DNA of 64,000 bases, from positions 62,001 to 126,000 of the forward strand of contig BQJJ01000010.1 of assembly GCA_021604645.1 (NCBI GenBank), written 5' to 3'. Under the pieces are notes generated by a model. It worked only from the letters and a program-made list of their open reading frames with translations. It did no database searches and was not told the DNA's origin. Position numbers and translations under genes: made by a program. Each line of letters opens with the position of its first letter. The stretch's first letter is position 1. This document shows positions 9,835 through 18,440 of the stretch, in pieces. The DNA comes from Methyloligella sp. (GTDB taxonomy: Bacteria > Pseudomonadota > Alphaproteobacteria > Rhizobiales > HXMU1428-3).

Positions 9835-10707
9835 TTATTTCTCAAAAACATCCTTCAAATTCACAGCCCCGCTTCCAGGCCGCAGAGGCTTTTGTTGATC
9901 TGGATGAGGTGCCCATCCCATCAAATAAATCAACTCAAAAGTCGCGTATACTCGGCCATCATCATCCGAATAATGTTCGGCATACAGCTCATTAGCACGT
10001 TTAAATAAAGCCTTAGTATTATGGTGGCGTGACCGATTGGTAAGAACATTACTGGCTCCCATAGCCTGTAATTCTTTCATCAAATGAGTAGCTGAATTAA
10101 AACGTACTTTTAAAACATCGCGGTCAGTCACCGGGAGAGCAAATCCAGCCCTCTGGAGTAGATGCCCCATATCTCTAACATCAGCAAAGGGAGCAACCCG
10201 TGGACTAGCGCCGCCATACAATTCTTCTTCAGCCATAAGAAAAACATGACGTAATTCGTTTAAACTCTCCCCGCCAAGTAAAGCTGCTATAAACGCTCCA
10301 TCAGCCTTAAGGCATTGTCTAATTTGCATAAGAGTGCCAGGCAAATCATTGACAAAATGAAGGCACAAACTCGAGACAACCAAATCTAAACTTTCTGGTG
10401 CAATGGGGAGAAGTTCCTCATCTGCCAAGAGCTTCGGAGCAGGAGTTCTTTCAACCATTCCAAAAACGCTGTCGACTGAGTAAACCTCAGTGATACTAGC
10501 CAGCTCTTTTAAGCGATGGCTAAGGTCTCCAAGATGGGCCCCTAAATTAAGCGCTATAGGGAAGTCCCTCATAATGACACTGAGACGATCAATAATGTCT
10601 TCATTCGCATGTTTTAACAGATAATCTACTGTTTCAAAGGCTGGTATAGATTTCTGTCGGCGCGCTCTCAGTAACGCTCGATCAAATATTTCTGGAGGAT
10701 TTGTCAT
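9835..10707 (-). CDS. Class I SAM-dependent methyltransferase (BioC/NDUFAF5-like)
   Basis: The protein (290 residues from the chosen ATG) has the class I methyltransferase core: 'ALNLGAHLGDLS' as the SAM-binding motif I, an acidic strand end 'VYSVDSV', and 'LDLVVSSLCLHFVNDLPG', typical of Methyltransf_11. The N-terminal 'IFDRALLRARRQK' segment is shared with mitochondrial NDUFAF5 and its alphaproteobacterial relatives. NDUFAF5 hydroxylates an arginine of complex I, so a role in complex I maturation is possible, but biotin synthesis (BioC) or another substrate cannot be excluded. The Gly-x-Gly of motif I is partly replaced here (GAHLG). It converges with the Flp pilin gene. Confidence 0.85.
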   Translation of the reverse strand: MTNPPEIFDRALLRARRQKSIPAFETVDYLLKHANEDIIDRLSVIMRDFPIALNLGAHLGDLSHRLKELASITEVYSVDSVFGMVERTPAPKLLADEELLPIAPESLDLVVSSLCLHFVNDLPGTLMQIRQCLKADGAFIAALLGGESLNELRHVFLMAEEELYGGASPRVAPFADVRDMGHLLQRAGFALPVTDRDVLKVRFNSATHLMKELQAMGASNVLTNRSRHHNTKALFKRANELYAEHYSDDDGRVYATFELIYLMGWAPHPDQQKPLRPGSGAVNLKDVFEK

Positions 10708-10856
10708 TATGAATTTTCTTAAAAACAAGGCTAAAATGCAGTGACACACTATAGAGGTTAACTTTTTAATTACAACGAGCTCGTTTGAACCTTTACTAAA
10801 AATTAAGCTTTAGGGCCGACTAATAAAGGTCAGACGATAATCAATTTTGGTCTTAA

Positions 10857-11099
10857 ATGTTTGGCGTCTTCAATGGACCGGGAGCAAGAATTGCTATGGC
10901 AACCATATTGGCATTTTCTAATTTAAACGGAAAAAAAATTAATAATAAGTCATCCCTTACTAACGTAAAGAGTGATCATAAAAGCAAAAAAGCTGAGATT
11001 ATTATTTTTCCTGGTGTACGAATCGAGCGAATTAGCTCAGATAAATTAGAGACAAAGCAAAATTTAGAAAAGTTGAATCAGATTAAGTGTCATTTTTAA
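10857..11099 (+). CDS. Small conserved-looking hypothetical protein
   Basis: I do not recognise this 80-residue, basic protein with certainty. Its most striking part is 'KKAEIIIFPGVRIERI' near residues 44-60, which recalls a short motif I have seen in small Rhizobiales proteins of unknown function. It lies between a divergent methyltransferase gene and a lipoprotein gene. An inner ATG at 10893 could be the true start. It has neither a signal peptide nor a membrane segment. A chance open frame cannot be excluded. Confidence 0.5.
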   Translation: MFGVFNGPGARIAMATILAFSNLNGKKINNKSSLTNVKSDHKSKKAEIIIFPGVRIERISSDKLETKQNLEKLNQIKCHF

Positions 11100-11206
11100 T
11101 GCGCTTAGATTGCACGCAAGCAATTGCGCTGTCCTAAAACTCGTAGAGTTCTTGAAAATTTTGTCAGTTGAGTTTGTAAAAAAGCAACCGGATAAGAACT
11201 TTACCT

Positions 11207-11941
11207 ATGAAGATTTTTCATCATACATTCCAAATTATTTGTGTCCTATCAGTTCTGTCAGCCTGTGCCCTTAAAGATGATTTCGGCCGCTCAAAACAAT
11301 CTCAAGTGCAAGCTGATGCGATTGAGGCCGTAGGTGCTATACAGGAACATACTGGCCTACTCTCACGTGAAGCTGCATTTCATATACCTTATAGCGGTGA
11401 TGAGATGACACTACGAATGACATTAAAACACTTCCGTAAGCCATTCCTTGCAAAACCAATATTACGCGCACCTTTAAATACACAAGGCATCACAAAGAAG
11501 AATGTTGGTGAAAATTTTCAGTCAACAATGATTTCAAATATAAAATCAGATATCAGTCGCATAAATTATTTTAGACGCGCTGTACAGAGGGTAATCGTTC
11601 AGGATCGTCAACGTTTTGAAGTAATCTCTCACAGATATGATGTTAATGACAATGACAGTCGCTATATCCGCGTACGCATGCGGGAAAACCGGGCGGTGAC
11701 AATGAGAGTGATGCAATTATTAGATAAGCGTACCACATCTTACGATAAGGCAATTGAATATGCGGGGCTCCAATATCCCAAAAAAACCTTCCAACCAATC
11801 CTACCAGTGATGGATTTATTGAGAACAAAAATTTCTAGTCTAAAATCTGAGTATGAAAACTATGTCTATCTAGAAGGCGCCGATTTAGAAGGTGCCAATG
11901 ACGAATTCTCACGAAGGCGCTCTTCCAATGGCGCGAAGTAA
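11207..11941 (+). CDS. Putative lipoprotein of unknown function
   Basis: The 244-residue product starts with a lipoprotein signal peptide; the lipobox is LSAC near residues 17-20, so Cys20 would be the lipidated residue. The rest is a soluble, helical and basic domain with many Arg residues (for example around 'YIRVRMRENRAVTMRVMQLL') and a final acidic-basic tail. I recognise no family. It is followed by the convergent DUF1254 gene. The lipobox and length make it a probable envelope protein; its function is unknown. Confidence 0.72.
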   Translation: MKIFHHTFQIICVLSVLSACALKDDFGRSKQSQVQADAIEAVGAIQEHTGLLSREAAFHIPYSGDEMTLRMTLKHFRKPFLAKPILRAPLNTQGITKKNVGENFQSTMISNIKSDISRINYFRRAVQRVIVQDRQRFEVISHRYDVNDNDSRYIRVRMRENRAVTMRVMQLLDKRTTSYDKAIEYAGLQYPKKTFQPILPVMDLLRTKISSLKSEYENYVYLEGADLEGANDEFSRRRSSNGAK

Positions 11942-11976
11942 ATTGGGGCGAAGTAAAAGCATATAAGAAAGACAAC

Positions 11977-12531
11977 CTAGGTAGTTTTTCTTGGCTTAAC
12001 CGTCTCAACTTGAATTTGATCACATTTAGCTCGGTTGAGCATATTAATCACGGTCTGTTTCATAACCGGATTATCAAAAGGTGCTCTTAAAACCAACAAT
12101 CCCTCTTCATTAGGCACATTAATCGGTAACGCATCATTATCACCCTTAATATGATCGGGGCCTAAAAGAAGAAGACTGGTTTCCTGGCGAACAAAATCAA
12201 ACCCATCAGCCGCGTAAAAATTTTTGCCATCAGGGTCATAAATAGCAACTGACCAATACCCTCGTAAGAGTTCAAAATCAACCTGAACAGGCCCCTTGGT
12301 GACATCATAGCGGCATATTGCAAAACTCATATCAGGCGCATGAAAGGCCCAAAGGCGATTGGCCTCTGTAACAGAATTCACAATGAGCATTTCATTGACT
12401 TTGGTAAAATTCTGTAATCGTTTCCAAGCATCATTTTCAGAAACAAGCGGAATAGCAAGCACCGCACAAAAATGAATAATAAGAGCGAGTATAACAGTCG
12501 CAGAACCCCATAATATATGCCTGATGGTCAT
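11977..12531 (-). CDS. DUF1254-domain membrane-anchored protein
   Basis: The 184-residue protein has one N-terminal membrane helix (about residues 8-30) followed by a DUF1254-like periplasmic domain; the 'GYWSVAIYDPDGKNFYAAD' segment is typical. DUF1254 and DUF1214 domains often occur together, fused or as neighbours, and their function is unknown. Its ATG shares one base with the stop codon of the upstream DUF1214 gene (position 12531), so the two are translationally coupled. It is the third gene of an operon headed by a penicillin-binding protein gene, which hints at, but does not prove, a role in the cell envelope. Confidence 0.8.
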   Translation of the reverse strand: MTIRHILWGSATVILALIIHFCAVLAIPLVSENDAWKRLQNFTKVNEMLIVNSVTEANRLWAFHAPDMSFAICRYDVTKGPVQVDFELLRGYWSVAIYDPDGKNFYAADGFDFVRQETSLLLLGPDHIKGDNDALPINVPNEEGLLVLRAPFDNPVMKQTVINMLNRAKCDQIQVETVKPRKTT

Positions 12532-13109
12532 TAGCAGGACACCCGTTTAATTAATGGCAAAGGTACATCTCCATTATTTTTAACCTGAGCTTCACTCAAT
12601 TGTTTTCGATAGAGACGGAAAACCAAAACAAACGGCCCCTTATCTCCAAGGGGAAGCCAATTAGCTGGTTGAACAGTTTGGGATAAATAAATTCTAAAAC
12701 CGCCATCAAATTTGATCATAGAACTGCCAGCATTAAAGCTATACCGTTCTATTTCGTTTTTGAAAACTTGTCCCTTATGGTCATAAGCAGCCATGGTCCA
12801 CCACTTGGCATTCACCGCAGAACTTTCAACTACATACGTACAGCTGGTATGTAAGCGCCGGTGAGCATTGTCATAAAGCGCGTAATAAGTTTGCACAATA
12901 TTTGGTGGAAGCGGTAATTGTCCTGTTTTAGCAATGTAAGCTCTTGTATAAGGGTCCGCGTTTAAATGCGCTGCATCTTTCCAGCTCTTCCAGCCTGCAA
13001 CACGCTTCGCAGCCAAACCCGAACCAGTGCTTAAGGAAAGAGCCGTCAGACCAAAACCAATTAAAATAGCCATGAAAATATAGGTAACAAACCTTATAAA
13101 AAATAACAT
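12531..13109 (-). CDS. DUF1214-domain membrane-anchored protein
   Basis: The 192-residue protein has an N-terminal membrane helix (about residues 5-27) and a DUF1214-like domain, recognisable by 'WWTMAAYDHKGQ', 'FRIYLSQTVQPANWLPLGDKG' in two adjoining parts, and the final 'PLPLIKRVSC'. The domain is predicted periplasmic and has no known enzymatic function. It starts 18 bp after the PBP1A stop codon and overlaps the DUF1254 gene by one base, so the three are almost certainly cotranscribed. Confidence 0.82.
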   Translation of the reverse strand: MLFFIRFVTYIFMAILIGFGLTALSLSTGSGLAAKRVAGWKSWKDAAHLNADPYTRAYIAKTGQLPLPPNIVQTYYALYDNAHRRLHTSCTYVVESSAVNAKWWTMAAYDHKGQVFKNEIERYSFNAGSSMIKFDGGFRIYLSQTVQPANWLPLGDKGPFVLVFRLYRKQLSEAQVKNNGDVPLPLIKRVSC

Positions 13110-13127
13110 AGTGTCAAGTCCGGCCTA

Positions 13128-15338
13128 TTAGTTTTGTTTCTTTGAAGGGGGAAGTGGGGTTCCCTTTAATTCAATTTTAGCTTGCTGCTTTGCTGGCGTT
13201 TTTTTAGCAGGCGCAATAGAGCCAAAATTATCCTTGGCTTTTTGTAGTAAGGTACCAATTGAGCCAAGCAGCTTAAAGGTGCGTTTTGGCATCCTCTCAT
13301 CTTTTGTGTCATCAAAATTAGCTTCAGGGTTGTTAGCGCGCAGATAAGCTAATCGTTTGCGCTCAGCCACTTGAACAGGGTGAAGCGGTAACCCGGGAAT
13401 TTCTGCAATATTCATCGAACGATGAGCTTTGGCCATATAGTCATGCCATGTTTGGGTAGGCAAACTACCACCTGTAACCCGATTTGTTGGACGGCTATTG
13501 TCATTACCAAACCAGACACCAGTTACATACTTGCCCGTAAACCCAAGAAAGAACGCATCCTTATACCCTTGCCCTGTTCCTGTTTTACCAGCAGAAACCG
13601 TAAAGTCTAGATTAGCACGGCGCCCCGTTCCACCCGTCACCACTTTACCAAGCATCTGATTGAGCATAGCTATATGTTTAATATCAAAGATCTGCTCCTG
13701 GCCTTTTGGCTCATCTTTGTCTCGCGAATAAACCACTTTACCTTGGTCAGTCCTAATCTCAACAACGGAGTAAGGGCGTACCTTTTTGCCACCGTTTGCA
13801 AATGTGGCATAACCACCAGTATGCTCAAGTAATGACAATTCAGCAGTACCAATCGGCATCGTACAGTTGGGGCGCACACCTCTGAGACCAAGCTTGACGG
13901 TGTTTTCTACAACCTTTTTATGCCCAACCTTTTTGGCCAGCCAAACAGGAATAGTATTAATACTCTTAGCAAGAGCAAGCTCAAGGCTAACAGCGCCGCG
14001 GTATCTACGGTTATAGTTTTTAGGGGACCAACGATTACAAACCACAGGGTAATCAACCACCCGGCTATTCGGTTTAAAACCGGCCTGAATAGCCGTGAGA
14101 TAGACATAAGGCTTAAAGGTTGAGCCGGGCTGCCTTTTAGCGTTTACTGCTCTGTTAAATTGACTTTCACCATAATCATGCCCACCAACCATTGAACGAA
14201 CAGCACCTTCTGTCGTCATGGAAACTAAAGCAGCTTCAGCCACTCGTTTTGATTTCCGGTTCGGTAATAAAACATTAGAAACAGCTTCAACAGCATATTG
14301 TTGCAACTCCATATCAACTGTTGTTTGCACTGTTAAAGAAAGCTCACCCTTTTTAGCAGTTAGGCGCTGAACTTCATCAAATGCCCAGTCAAGAAAATGC
14401 TCAGGGCTATTTAAGTTATCAGCTTGAGACACAGGAACAGCCGGGTTCAAACGTGCACCATGAACTTGCCCCTCTGTCATAAATCCAGCTTCAACCATAT
14501 TATCGAGAACTTCGTTTGCCCGCGCTCTAGCAGCTGGTAGGTTTGCATGGGGTGAATAACGTGTCGGTGCTTTAAACATACCCGCCATCATAGCCGCTTC
14601 AGCTAGACTTATTTCACGAGCTGATTTGCCAAAATACAGTTGTGCAGCTGCTTCAACACCATGAGCACCACCGCCCATATAAGCACGGTCAAGATAAAGA
14701 CGTAAAATCTCTTTTTTCTCATAATGGTTTTCAAGCCAAAGGGCGAGAAAAGCTTCTTTAATTTTCCGGTCAATGGTTCGCTCTGAAGAAAGGAATAATA
14801 GTTTTGCCAATTGCTGGGAGAGAGAGCTACCCCCTTGAACAACACCATTAGCACGCGCATTCTCAACAATAGCGCGTAACGTGCCAAAAATATCAATGCC
14901 AAAGTGGGTGAAAAAACGCCGATCTTCTGTGGCCAATACAGCTTTAACAAAATGATCCGGTAATTCATCAACGGGAACAGAAGCATCATGCAAAATACCT
15001 CGATGCCCAATTTCATTGCCATACCTATCCAGGAAAGTGACACTGAGTTCGCCACGAGCAAGCCAATCACCTTTTTCAATGATGCGAACAGAGGGGATAC
15101 AAAGGGCTGCCATGACCACAAAGCCAGCAACACCCAAATTAAACCCTTCAGACAAGCCTTCATTTAATAATTTACGATAACCTGATAGGTGAAAACGGGA
15201 AAAGAAACTGGTGTAAGACTTCCAAATGTTTTTGATAAATAGCCAAATACCAAAGACCCCCGAATCCAGCTTGGAATCGAGTGAAAGTAAATTAACAGAG
15301 TGCTGGCGCTCTCCCTTTTTAAACATCCATTCAGGCAC
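13128..15338 (-). CDS. Class A penicillin-binding protein (bifunctional glycosyltransferase/transpeptidase, PBP1A-like)
   Basis: This enzyme polymerises lipid II into glycan strands and cross-links them in the periplasm. The 736-residue protein has a cytoplasmic N-terminus, a membrane helix at about 67-86, a GT51 domain with the catalytic Glu138 (TEDRRFFTHFGID) and the GGSSLSQQLAK motif at 169-179, and a transpeptidase domain with Ser406-x-x-Lys409 (STFK), SIN at 459-461 and the KTGTG box near residue 577. A GTG start is taken because a GGGGA sequence precedes it; an ATG four codons inside is the alternative. A MITE-like element begins only 26 bp upstream of the start, so the promoter probably lies within or at the edge of that element. 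It heads an operon with DUF1214 and DUF1254 genes. Confidence 0.94.
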   Translation of the reverse strand: MPEWMFKKGERQHSVNLLSLDSKLDSGVFGIWLFIKNIWKSYTSFFSRFHLSGYRKLLNEGLSEGFNLGVAGFVVMAALCIPSVRIIEKGDWLARGELSVTFLDRYGNEIGHRGILHDASVPVDELPDHFVKAVLATEDRRFFTHFGIDIFGTLRAIVENARANGVVQGGSSLSQQLAKLLFLSSERTIDRKIKEAFLALWLENHYEKKEILRLYLDRAYMGGGAHGVEAAAQLYFGKSAREISLAEAAMMAGMFKAPTRYSPHANLPAARARANEVLDNMVEAGFMTEGQVHGARLNPAVPVSQADNLNSPEHFLDWAFDEVQRLTAKKGELSLTVQTTVDMELQQYAVEAVSNVLLPNRKSKRVAEAALVSMTTEGAVRSMVGGHDYGESQFNRAVNAKRQPGSTFKPYVYLTAIQAGFKPNSRVVDYPVVCNRWSPKNYNRRYRGAVSLELALAKSINTIPVWLAKKVGHKKVVENTVKLGLRGVRPNCTMPIGTAELSLLEHTGGYATFANGGKKVRPYSVVEIRTDQGKVVYSRDKDEPKGQEQIFDIKHIAMLNQMLGKVVTGGTGRRANLDFTVSAGKTGTGQGYKDAFFLGFTGKYVTGVWFGNDNSRPTNRVTGGSLPTQTWHDYMAKAHRSMNIAEIPGLPLHPVQVAERKRLAYLRANNPEANFDDTKDERMPKRTFKLLGSIGTLLQKAKDNFGSIAPAKKTPAKQQAKIELKGTPLPPSKKQN

Positions 15339-15364
15339 AGCTTTTATTCCCCATAAAACTATGG

Positions 15365-15634
15365 CTAGGCCGTAAACTCATAAATTAACTGTTTTTGGCG
15401 CCTCACAAGCCGTGTTTGGCAAGAAAAACAATGCAATACGGGGCGATCCCCCTTATAAATTGTTTGACGACGCCAAACTCGGTTTGTGAGAGCGTCCAAT
15501 AGGATAAGGTCAATTTGGTCGTATCTAGCGTCGCAAAATTTCGAAAATATACCATATTTCTTTCAATTTTGCTCCTAATATACAACCAAATTGCCTCTTA
15601 CCAAAAGCAGTTAATTTATGAGTTTACGGTCTAG
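15365..15634. mobile_element. MITE-like element with 34-bp terminal inverted repeats
   Basis: Positions 15365-15398 and 15601-15634 are inverted repeats matching at 32 of 34 bases, each bounded by CTAG. Inside are two further inverted pairs: 15399-15420 with 15472-15494, and 15511-15524 with 15580-15593. Folded, the 270-bp unit gives a terminal stem with two inner hairpins. It encodes no transposase. The CTAG ends would suit an IS5-group target, but that is only a suggestion. It fills most of the 438-bp gap between the PBP1A and ycgN genes. Confidence 0.8.
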
Positions 15635-15779
15635 TTTAAAAAATGAATATGGCATTCTGACGGTAAAAACTCAATCAGTTGATCATGTCAAATTAGGGTT
15701 TTGCACTTGAGAAACATCCCATTCAAGTGATGTATAGTTTAAAATACTCAAGATTGAAGCAAAACAAGGCACTTCAGTG

Positions 15780-16235
15780 ATGGAAGACAATTTTTGGGAG
15801 AAGAAACAGCTCACTGAGATGAATGACAAAGAGTGGGAAGCGCTTTGTGATGGCTGCGGTGCTTGTTGTCTAATCCAACTTGAAGATGAAGATACTAAAG
15901 AGCGTATGTTTACGAAAGTTGCATGTAAATTATTGGATATTGGCGCATGTCGCTGTAAGTCCTATGAAAATAGGCACGATATTGTACCTAGTTGTAGTAA
16001 AGTTAGTTTGGAACTTCTAAAAACCGCTGATTGGTTGCCCCCAACCTGTGCCTACAGGCTATTATATGAAGGAAAACCACTCCATTGGTGGCACCCATTA
16101 ATCTCTAAAGACCCTGAATCAGTTCATCTGTCAGGCGTGTCAGTACGAGGGTGGGCCCGAAGTGAAGAAGACATTGGTGATGAAATAGACGAAAAATACT
16201 ATGCACCTAATTTATTCGCAGAATTCATTAAATAG
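15780..16235 (+). CDS. ycgN: YcgN-family (UPF0260) cysteine-cluster protein
   Basis: The 151-residue protein matches the YcgN/UPF0260 family: the CDGCGACC cluster near residues 23-30, more cysteines in 'VACKLLDIGACRCKSY' and 'VPSCSKVS', and the 'WLPPTCAYRLLYEGKPLHWW' region. The eight or more conserved cysteines suggest metal or Fe-S binding, but the function is unknown. GTG and ATG are adjacent at the start; the ATG is chosen. Its 3' flank contains a consensus promoter, two REP-like hairpins and a terminator, and then the GTA cluster begins. Confidence 0.93.
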   Translation: MEDNFWEKKQLTEMNDKEWEALCDGCGACCLIQLEDEDTKERMFTKVACKLLDIGACRCKSYENRHDIVPSCSKVSLELLKTADWLPPTCAYRLLYEGKPLHWWHPLISKDPESVHLSGVSVRGWARSEEDIGDEIDEKYYAPNLFAEFIK

Positions 16236-16265
16236 GAAAAAAATCACAATATAGGAATTTATATG

Positions 16266-16294
16266 TTGACAGCGCGCCGCTGTTGCGATATAAA
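16266..16294 (+). promoter_or_regulatory. Consensus sigma70-type promoter (TTGACA-17 bp-TATAAA)
   Basis: TTGACA at 16266-16271 and TATAAA at 16289-16294 are separated by exactly 17 bp, a near-perfect housekeeping promoter. The spacer is unusually GC-rich for this AT-rich genome. A transcript would start near 16301, contain two REP-like hairpins and meet the terminator at 16429-16470. It could therefore make an RNA of about 170 nt, or a leader for the GTA cluster if the terminator is read through. Confidence 0.65.
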
Positions 16295-16355
16295 TGAGAT
16301 ACAGTCAGAAAAGTGCGTCACTTAGGTTTAGAAGCTAAGGAGCACTAATAAGCGC

Positions 16356-16413
16356 GGTTGCTAGTGGGCAATCTGAAGCGCAATGAAAAGTTGCTAGTGG
16401 GCAATCTGAAGCG
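16356..16413 (+). repeat. REP-like hairpin doublet (locus 2)
   Basis: Two copies of TTGCTAGTGGGCAATCTGAAGCG lie 33 bp apart (from 16358 and 16391); this string is named here only by its parts: stem GTTGC/GCAAT, loop TAGTGG, tail CTGAAGCG. The first copy pairs as GGTTGC with GCAATC, including one G-T pair. Confidence 0.72.
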
Positions 16414-16428
16414 AAAACAAAAATAACC

Positions 16429-16470
16429 AACCAGCCAATATCTCATATGAGAGTTCGAGCTGGTTTTTTT
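16429..16470 (+). terminator. Intrinsic terminator before the GTA cluster
   Basis: AACCAGC (16429-16435) pairs with GCTGGTT (16459-16465). An inner CTCATATGAG palindrome sits in the loop, and the stem is followed by a run of T residues to 16470. It ends transcripts from ycgN and/or from the promoter at 16266. Confidence 0.85.
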
Positions 16471-16527
16471 ATGCCAAAATTACTGGATCATTGATTAAAG
16501 GTCATCTTAGAGGATCAAAAATTCACA

Positions 16528-17067
16528 TTGAAACAAAAAGCTTTTGAGCAAAATAAAAAATGGACACAAATTCAAAAAGCCTATGAAGACAAAACACAAA
16601 CAGTCAAAGAAATTTGCGGACAATATAACTTAAAACAATCAGAGCTCTATAAATATGCCAAAGAAAATAATTGGCCGCTACGTTCAAAAAAGAAAAAAAA
16701 TCTAACAACTAAAACAACAGAACTTTCAAAAAAAGAAAGTCAAACTCGTCATTTAACAACACTGACGAATAAACAAACACAGCCAAGAAAACCAACTGAA
16801 ACACTCCAGGACGCATTGGAATTTATTACAATGGATTTAATGCAGCGCATTCAACAACGGACCATAGAAAGTGAAGCTGATCATGATAAAGACGCGCGAA
16901 CACTATCCTCATTAGTCAGGACATATGAAAAGTTAAAAGAAATGAAGTCGTCTAATTCCTCAAATCAAAAAGGTGAGCAGCAACATCCCCCAATCAAAAA
17001 AGCCGATGAGGACGCAAAGCGCCGAGAAATTGCGACAAGCCTTGAAAAGCTCATTCAAGGGCTCTGA
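16528..17067 (+). CDS. GTA small terminase-like protein (gp1 position)
   Basis: This 179-residue, very basic, lysine-rich protein has an N-terminal helix-turn-helix-like segment (TVKEICGQYNLKQSELYKYA at about 25-44) and a helical C-terminal half. Small terminase subunits use such a domain to bind DNA, and in RcGTA gp1 holds the same position as a small-terminase homologue. No ATG is available in frame near the start, so a TTG start with an AGAGGA sequence 15 bp upstream is used. Its 3' end overlaps the large terminase gene. The role is inferred mainly from position and the DNA-binding fold. Confidence 0.7.
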   Translation: MKQKAFEQNKKWTQIQKAYEDKTQTVKEICGQYNLKQSELYKYAKENNWPLRSKKKKNLTTKTTELSKKESQTRHLTTLTNKQTQPRKPTETLQDALEFITMDLMQRIQQRTIESEADHDKDARTLSSLVRTYEKLKEMKSSNSSNQKGEQQHPPIKKADEDAKRREIATSLEKLIQGL

Positions 17068-18394
17068 AAAAGAAACTGATGGTGCAAAGACAAGAGAGTT
17101 AAAAAAGTTTCTAGAGCAGCTACCACTCAAAGAATTAGAGGCGCTACAACATGATTGGCAAATTTGGGCAAGAGATGATCAGCTTCCACCAAATCACTTA
17201 ATAAAAGATCATGAGCAAGCCTGGAATATTTGGCTCCTATTAGGAGGAAGGGGAGCGGGTAAAACAAGAGCAGGAGCTGAATGGGTGCGAGCCATGGCGC
17301 TGGGGATAAAGCCGATAACAACAGAGCCAGCAAAAAGAATAGCCCTCGTTGGAGAAACGCTTGGTGATGTCAGAAGAACAATGATTGAAGGTATTTCTGG
17401 TCTGTTGGAAATTCACCCACCAGAGGAACGACCTCTGTTCGAACCTTCAAAGCGAAGAATAACCTGGCCCAATGGCTCGATTGCTGAAATGTACTCAGCC
17501 GAAGATCCTGAGAGCCTAAGAGGTCCACAATTTATGGCAGCTTGGTGCGATGAAATTTGCAAATGGCCAAATGCGACAGAAACATGGGATATGTTGCAGT
17601 TCGCGTTACGGTTAGGAGAAGCACCACGTCAAGTTGTGACAACAACGCCCCGAGCAACCGCGTTATTAAAAGGCATAATCGAAAATGATAAAACAGTCAT
17701 CCAGCGCTCAAGAACTCAAGATAATAGCGCAAATTTATCTGCTAGTTTTTTAAAAACCGTTGAAGAAAAATATGGCGGCACAAGATTAGGGCGCCAAGAA
17801 TTAGATGGTGAACTTATCGAAGACCGAGAAGATGCTCTCTGGCAAAGGGATCAAATAGAAAAGCTAAGGATAAGAAAAACTCCTGAGCTCGAGAGGATCG
17901 TAGTTGCAATTGATCCACCCGTCACAAGTGGTGAAAAGGCTGATTTATGCGGCATTGTAGCAGCTGGTATTAATCATGAGGGGCAAGGTTTTGTATTAAA
18001 AGATAAAAGCGTAAAAAGAGCCACGCCGTTAAAGTGGGCTCAAATCGCAGTTGACTTATTTCATGACATGCAAGCTGATCGCATTGTAGCGGAAGTAAAC
18101 CAGGGCGGTGAACTCGTTGAAACCATTTTGCGCCAAATAGATGAAACCGTTCCAATAAGAAAAGTACATGCAAGTCGGGGTAAGTATTTACGAGCCGAAC
18201 CGGTTGCTGCTCTTTATGAACAAGGTCGTATCAGTCATGTTGGTTGTTATGAGGAACTGGAAGATCAAATGTGTGATTTTGGTCCAGGTGGTTTGTCAAA
18301 CGGAAAAAGTCCAGATCGTCTAGATGCCCTAGTCTGGGCCATGACCGATCTGTTGTTAAATACCAAAGCAACACCGCGCATGCGGCGACTATAA
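17006..18394 (+). CDS. GTA large terminase (DNA packaging ATPase/nuclease)
   Basis: This is the packaging motor that fills heads with host DNA. From the open frame beginning at 16973 (GTG), Walker A is GGRGAGKT at residues 91-98, Walker B is AAWCDEI at 189-195 with Asp193/Glu194, and the C-terminal RNase H-like nuclease begins at 'VVAIDPP'. The ATG at 17006 (residue 12 of that frame) is preferred as start, but the GTG is possible; either way the gene overlaps gp1 by 60-95 bp. It matches gp2 of RcGTA and terminase_6-type enzymes. The length is normal and both active sites look intact. Confidence 0.95.
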   Translation: MRTQSAEKLRQALKSSFKGSEKETDGAKTRELKKFLEQLPLKELEALQHDWQIWARDDQLPPNHLIKDHEQAWNIWLLLGGRGAGKTRAGAEWVRAMALGIKPITTEPAKRIALVGETLGDVRRTMIEGISGLLEIHPPEERPLFEPSKRRITWPNGSIAEMYSAEDPESLRGPQFMAAWCDEICKWPNATETWDMLQFALRLGEAPRQVVTTTPRATALLKGIIENDKTVIQRSRTQDNSANLSASFLKTVEEKYGGTRLGRQELDGELIEDREDALWQRDQIEKLRIRKTPELERIVVAIDPPVTSGEKADLCGIVAAGINHEGQGFVLKDKSVKRATPLKWAQIAVDLFHDMQADRIVAEVNQGGELVETILRQIDETVPIRKVHASRGKYLRAEPVAALYEQGRISHVGCYEELEDQMCDFGPGGLSNGKSPDRLDALVWAMTDLLLNTKATPRMRRL

Positions 18395-18440
18395 ATTCAA
18401 TACCAAACAAAATGCACTAGGTTAGTAAAAGGGTCACTAT

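Larger units (their letters stand above)
16301..16470 (+). ncRNA. Candidate small RNA or attenuated leader upstream of the GTA cluster
   Basis: The segment from the predicted start site to the end of the terminator has no credible reading frame but has three hairpins: two GTTGC-loop-GCAAT units (from 16356 and 16390) and the terminator stem. The arrangement promoter - hairpins - terminator is what a small RNA gene would look like. It could equally be the 3' region of ycgN carrying inserted REP-like repeats. Confidence 0.35.
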
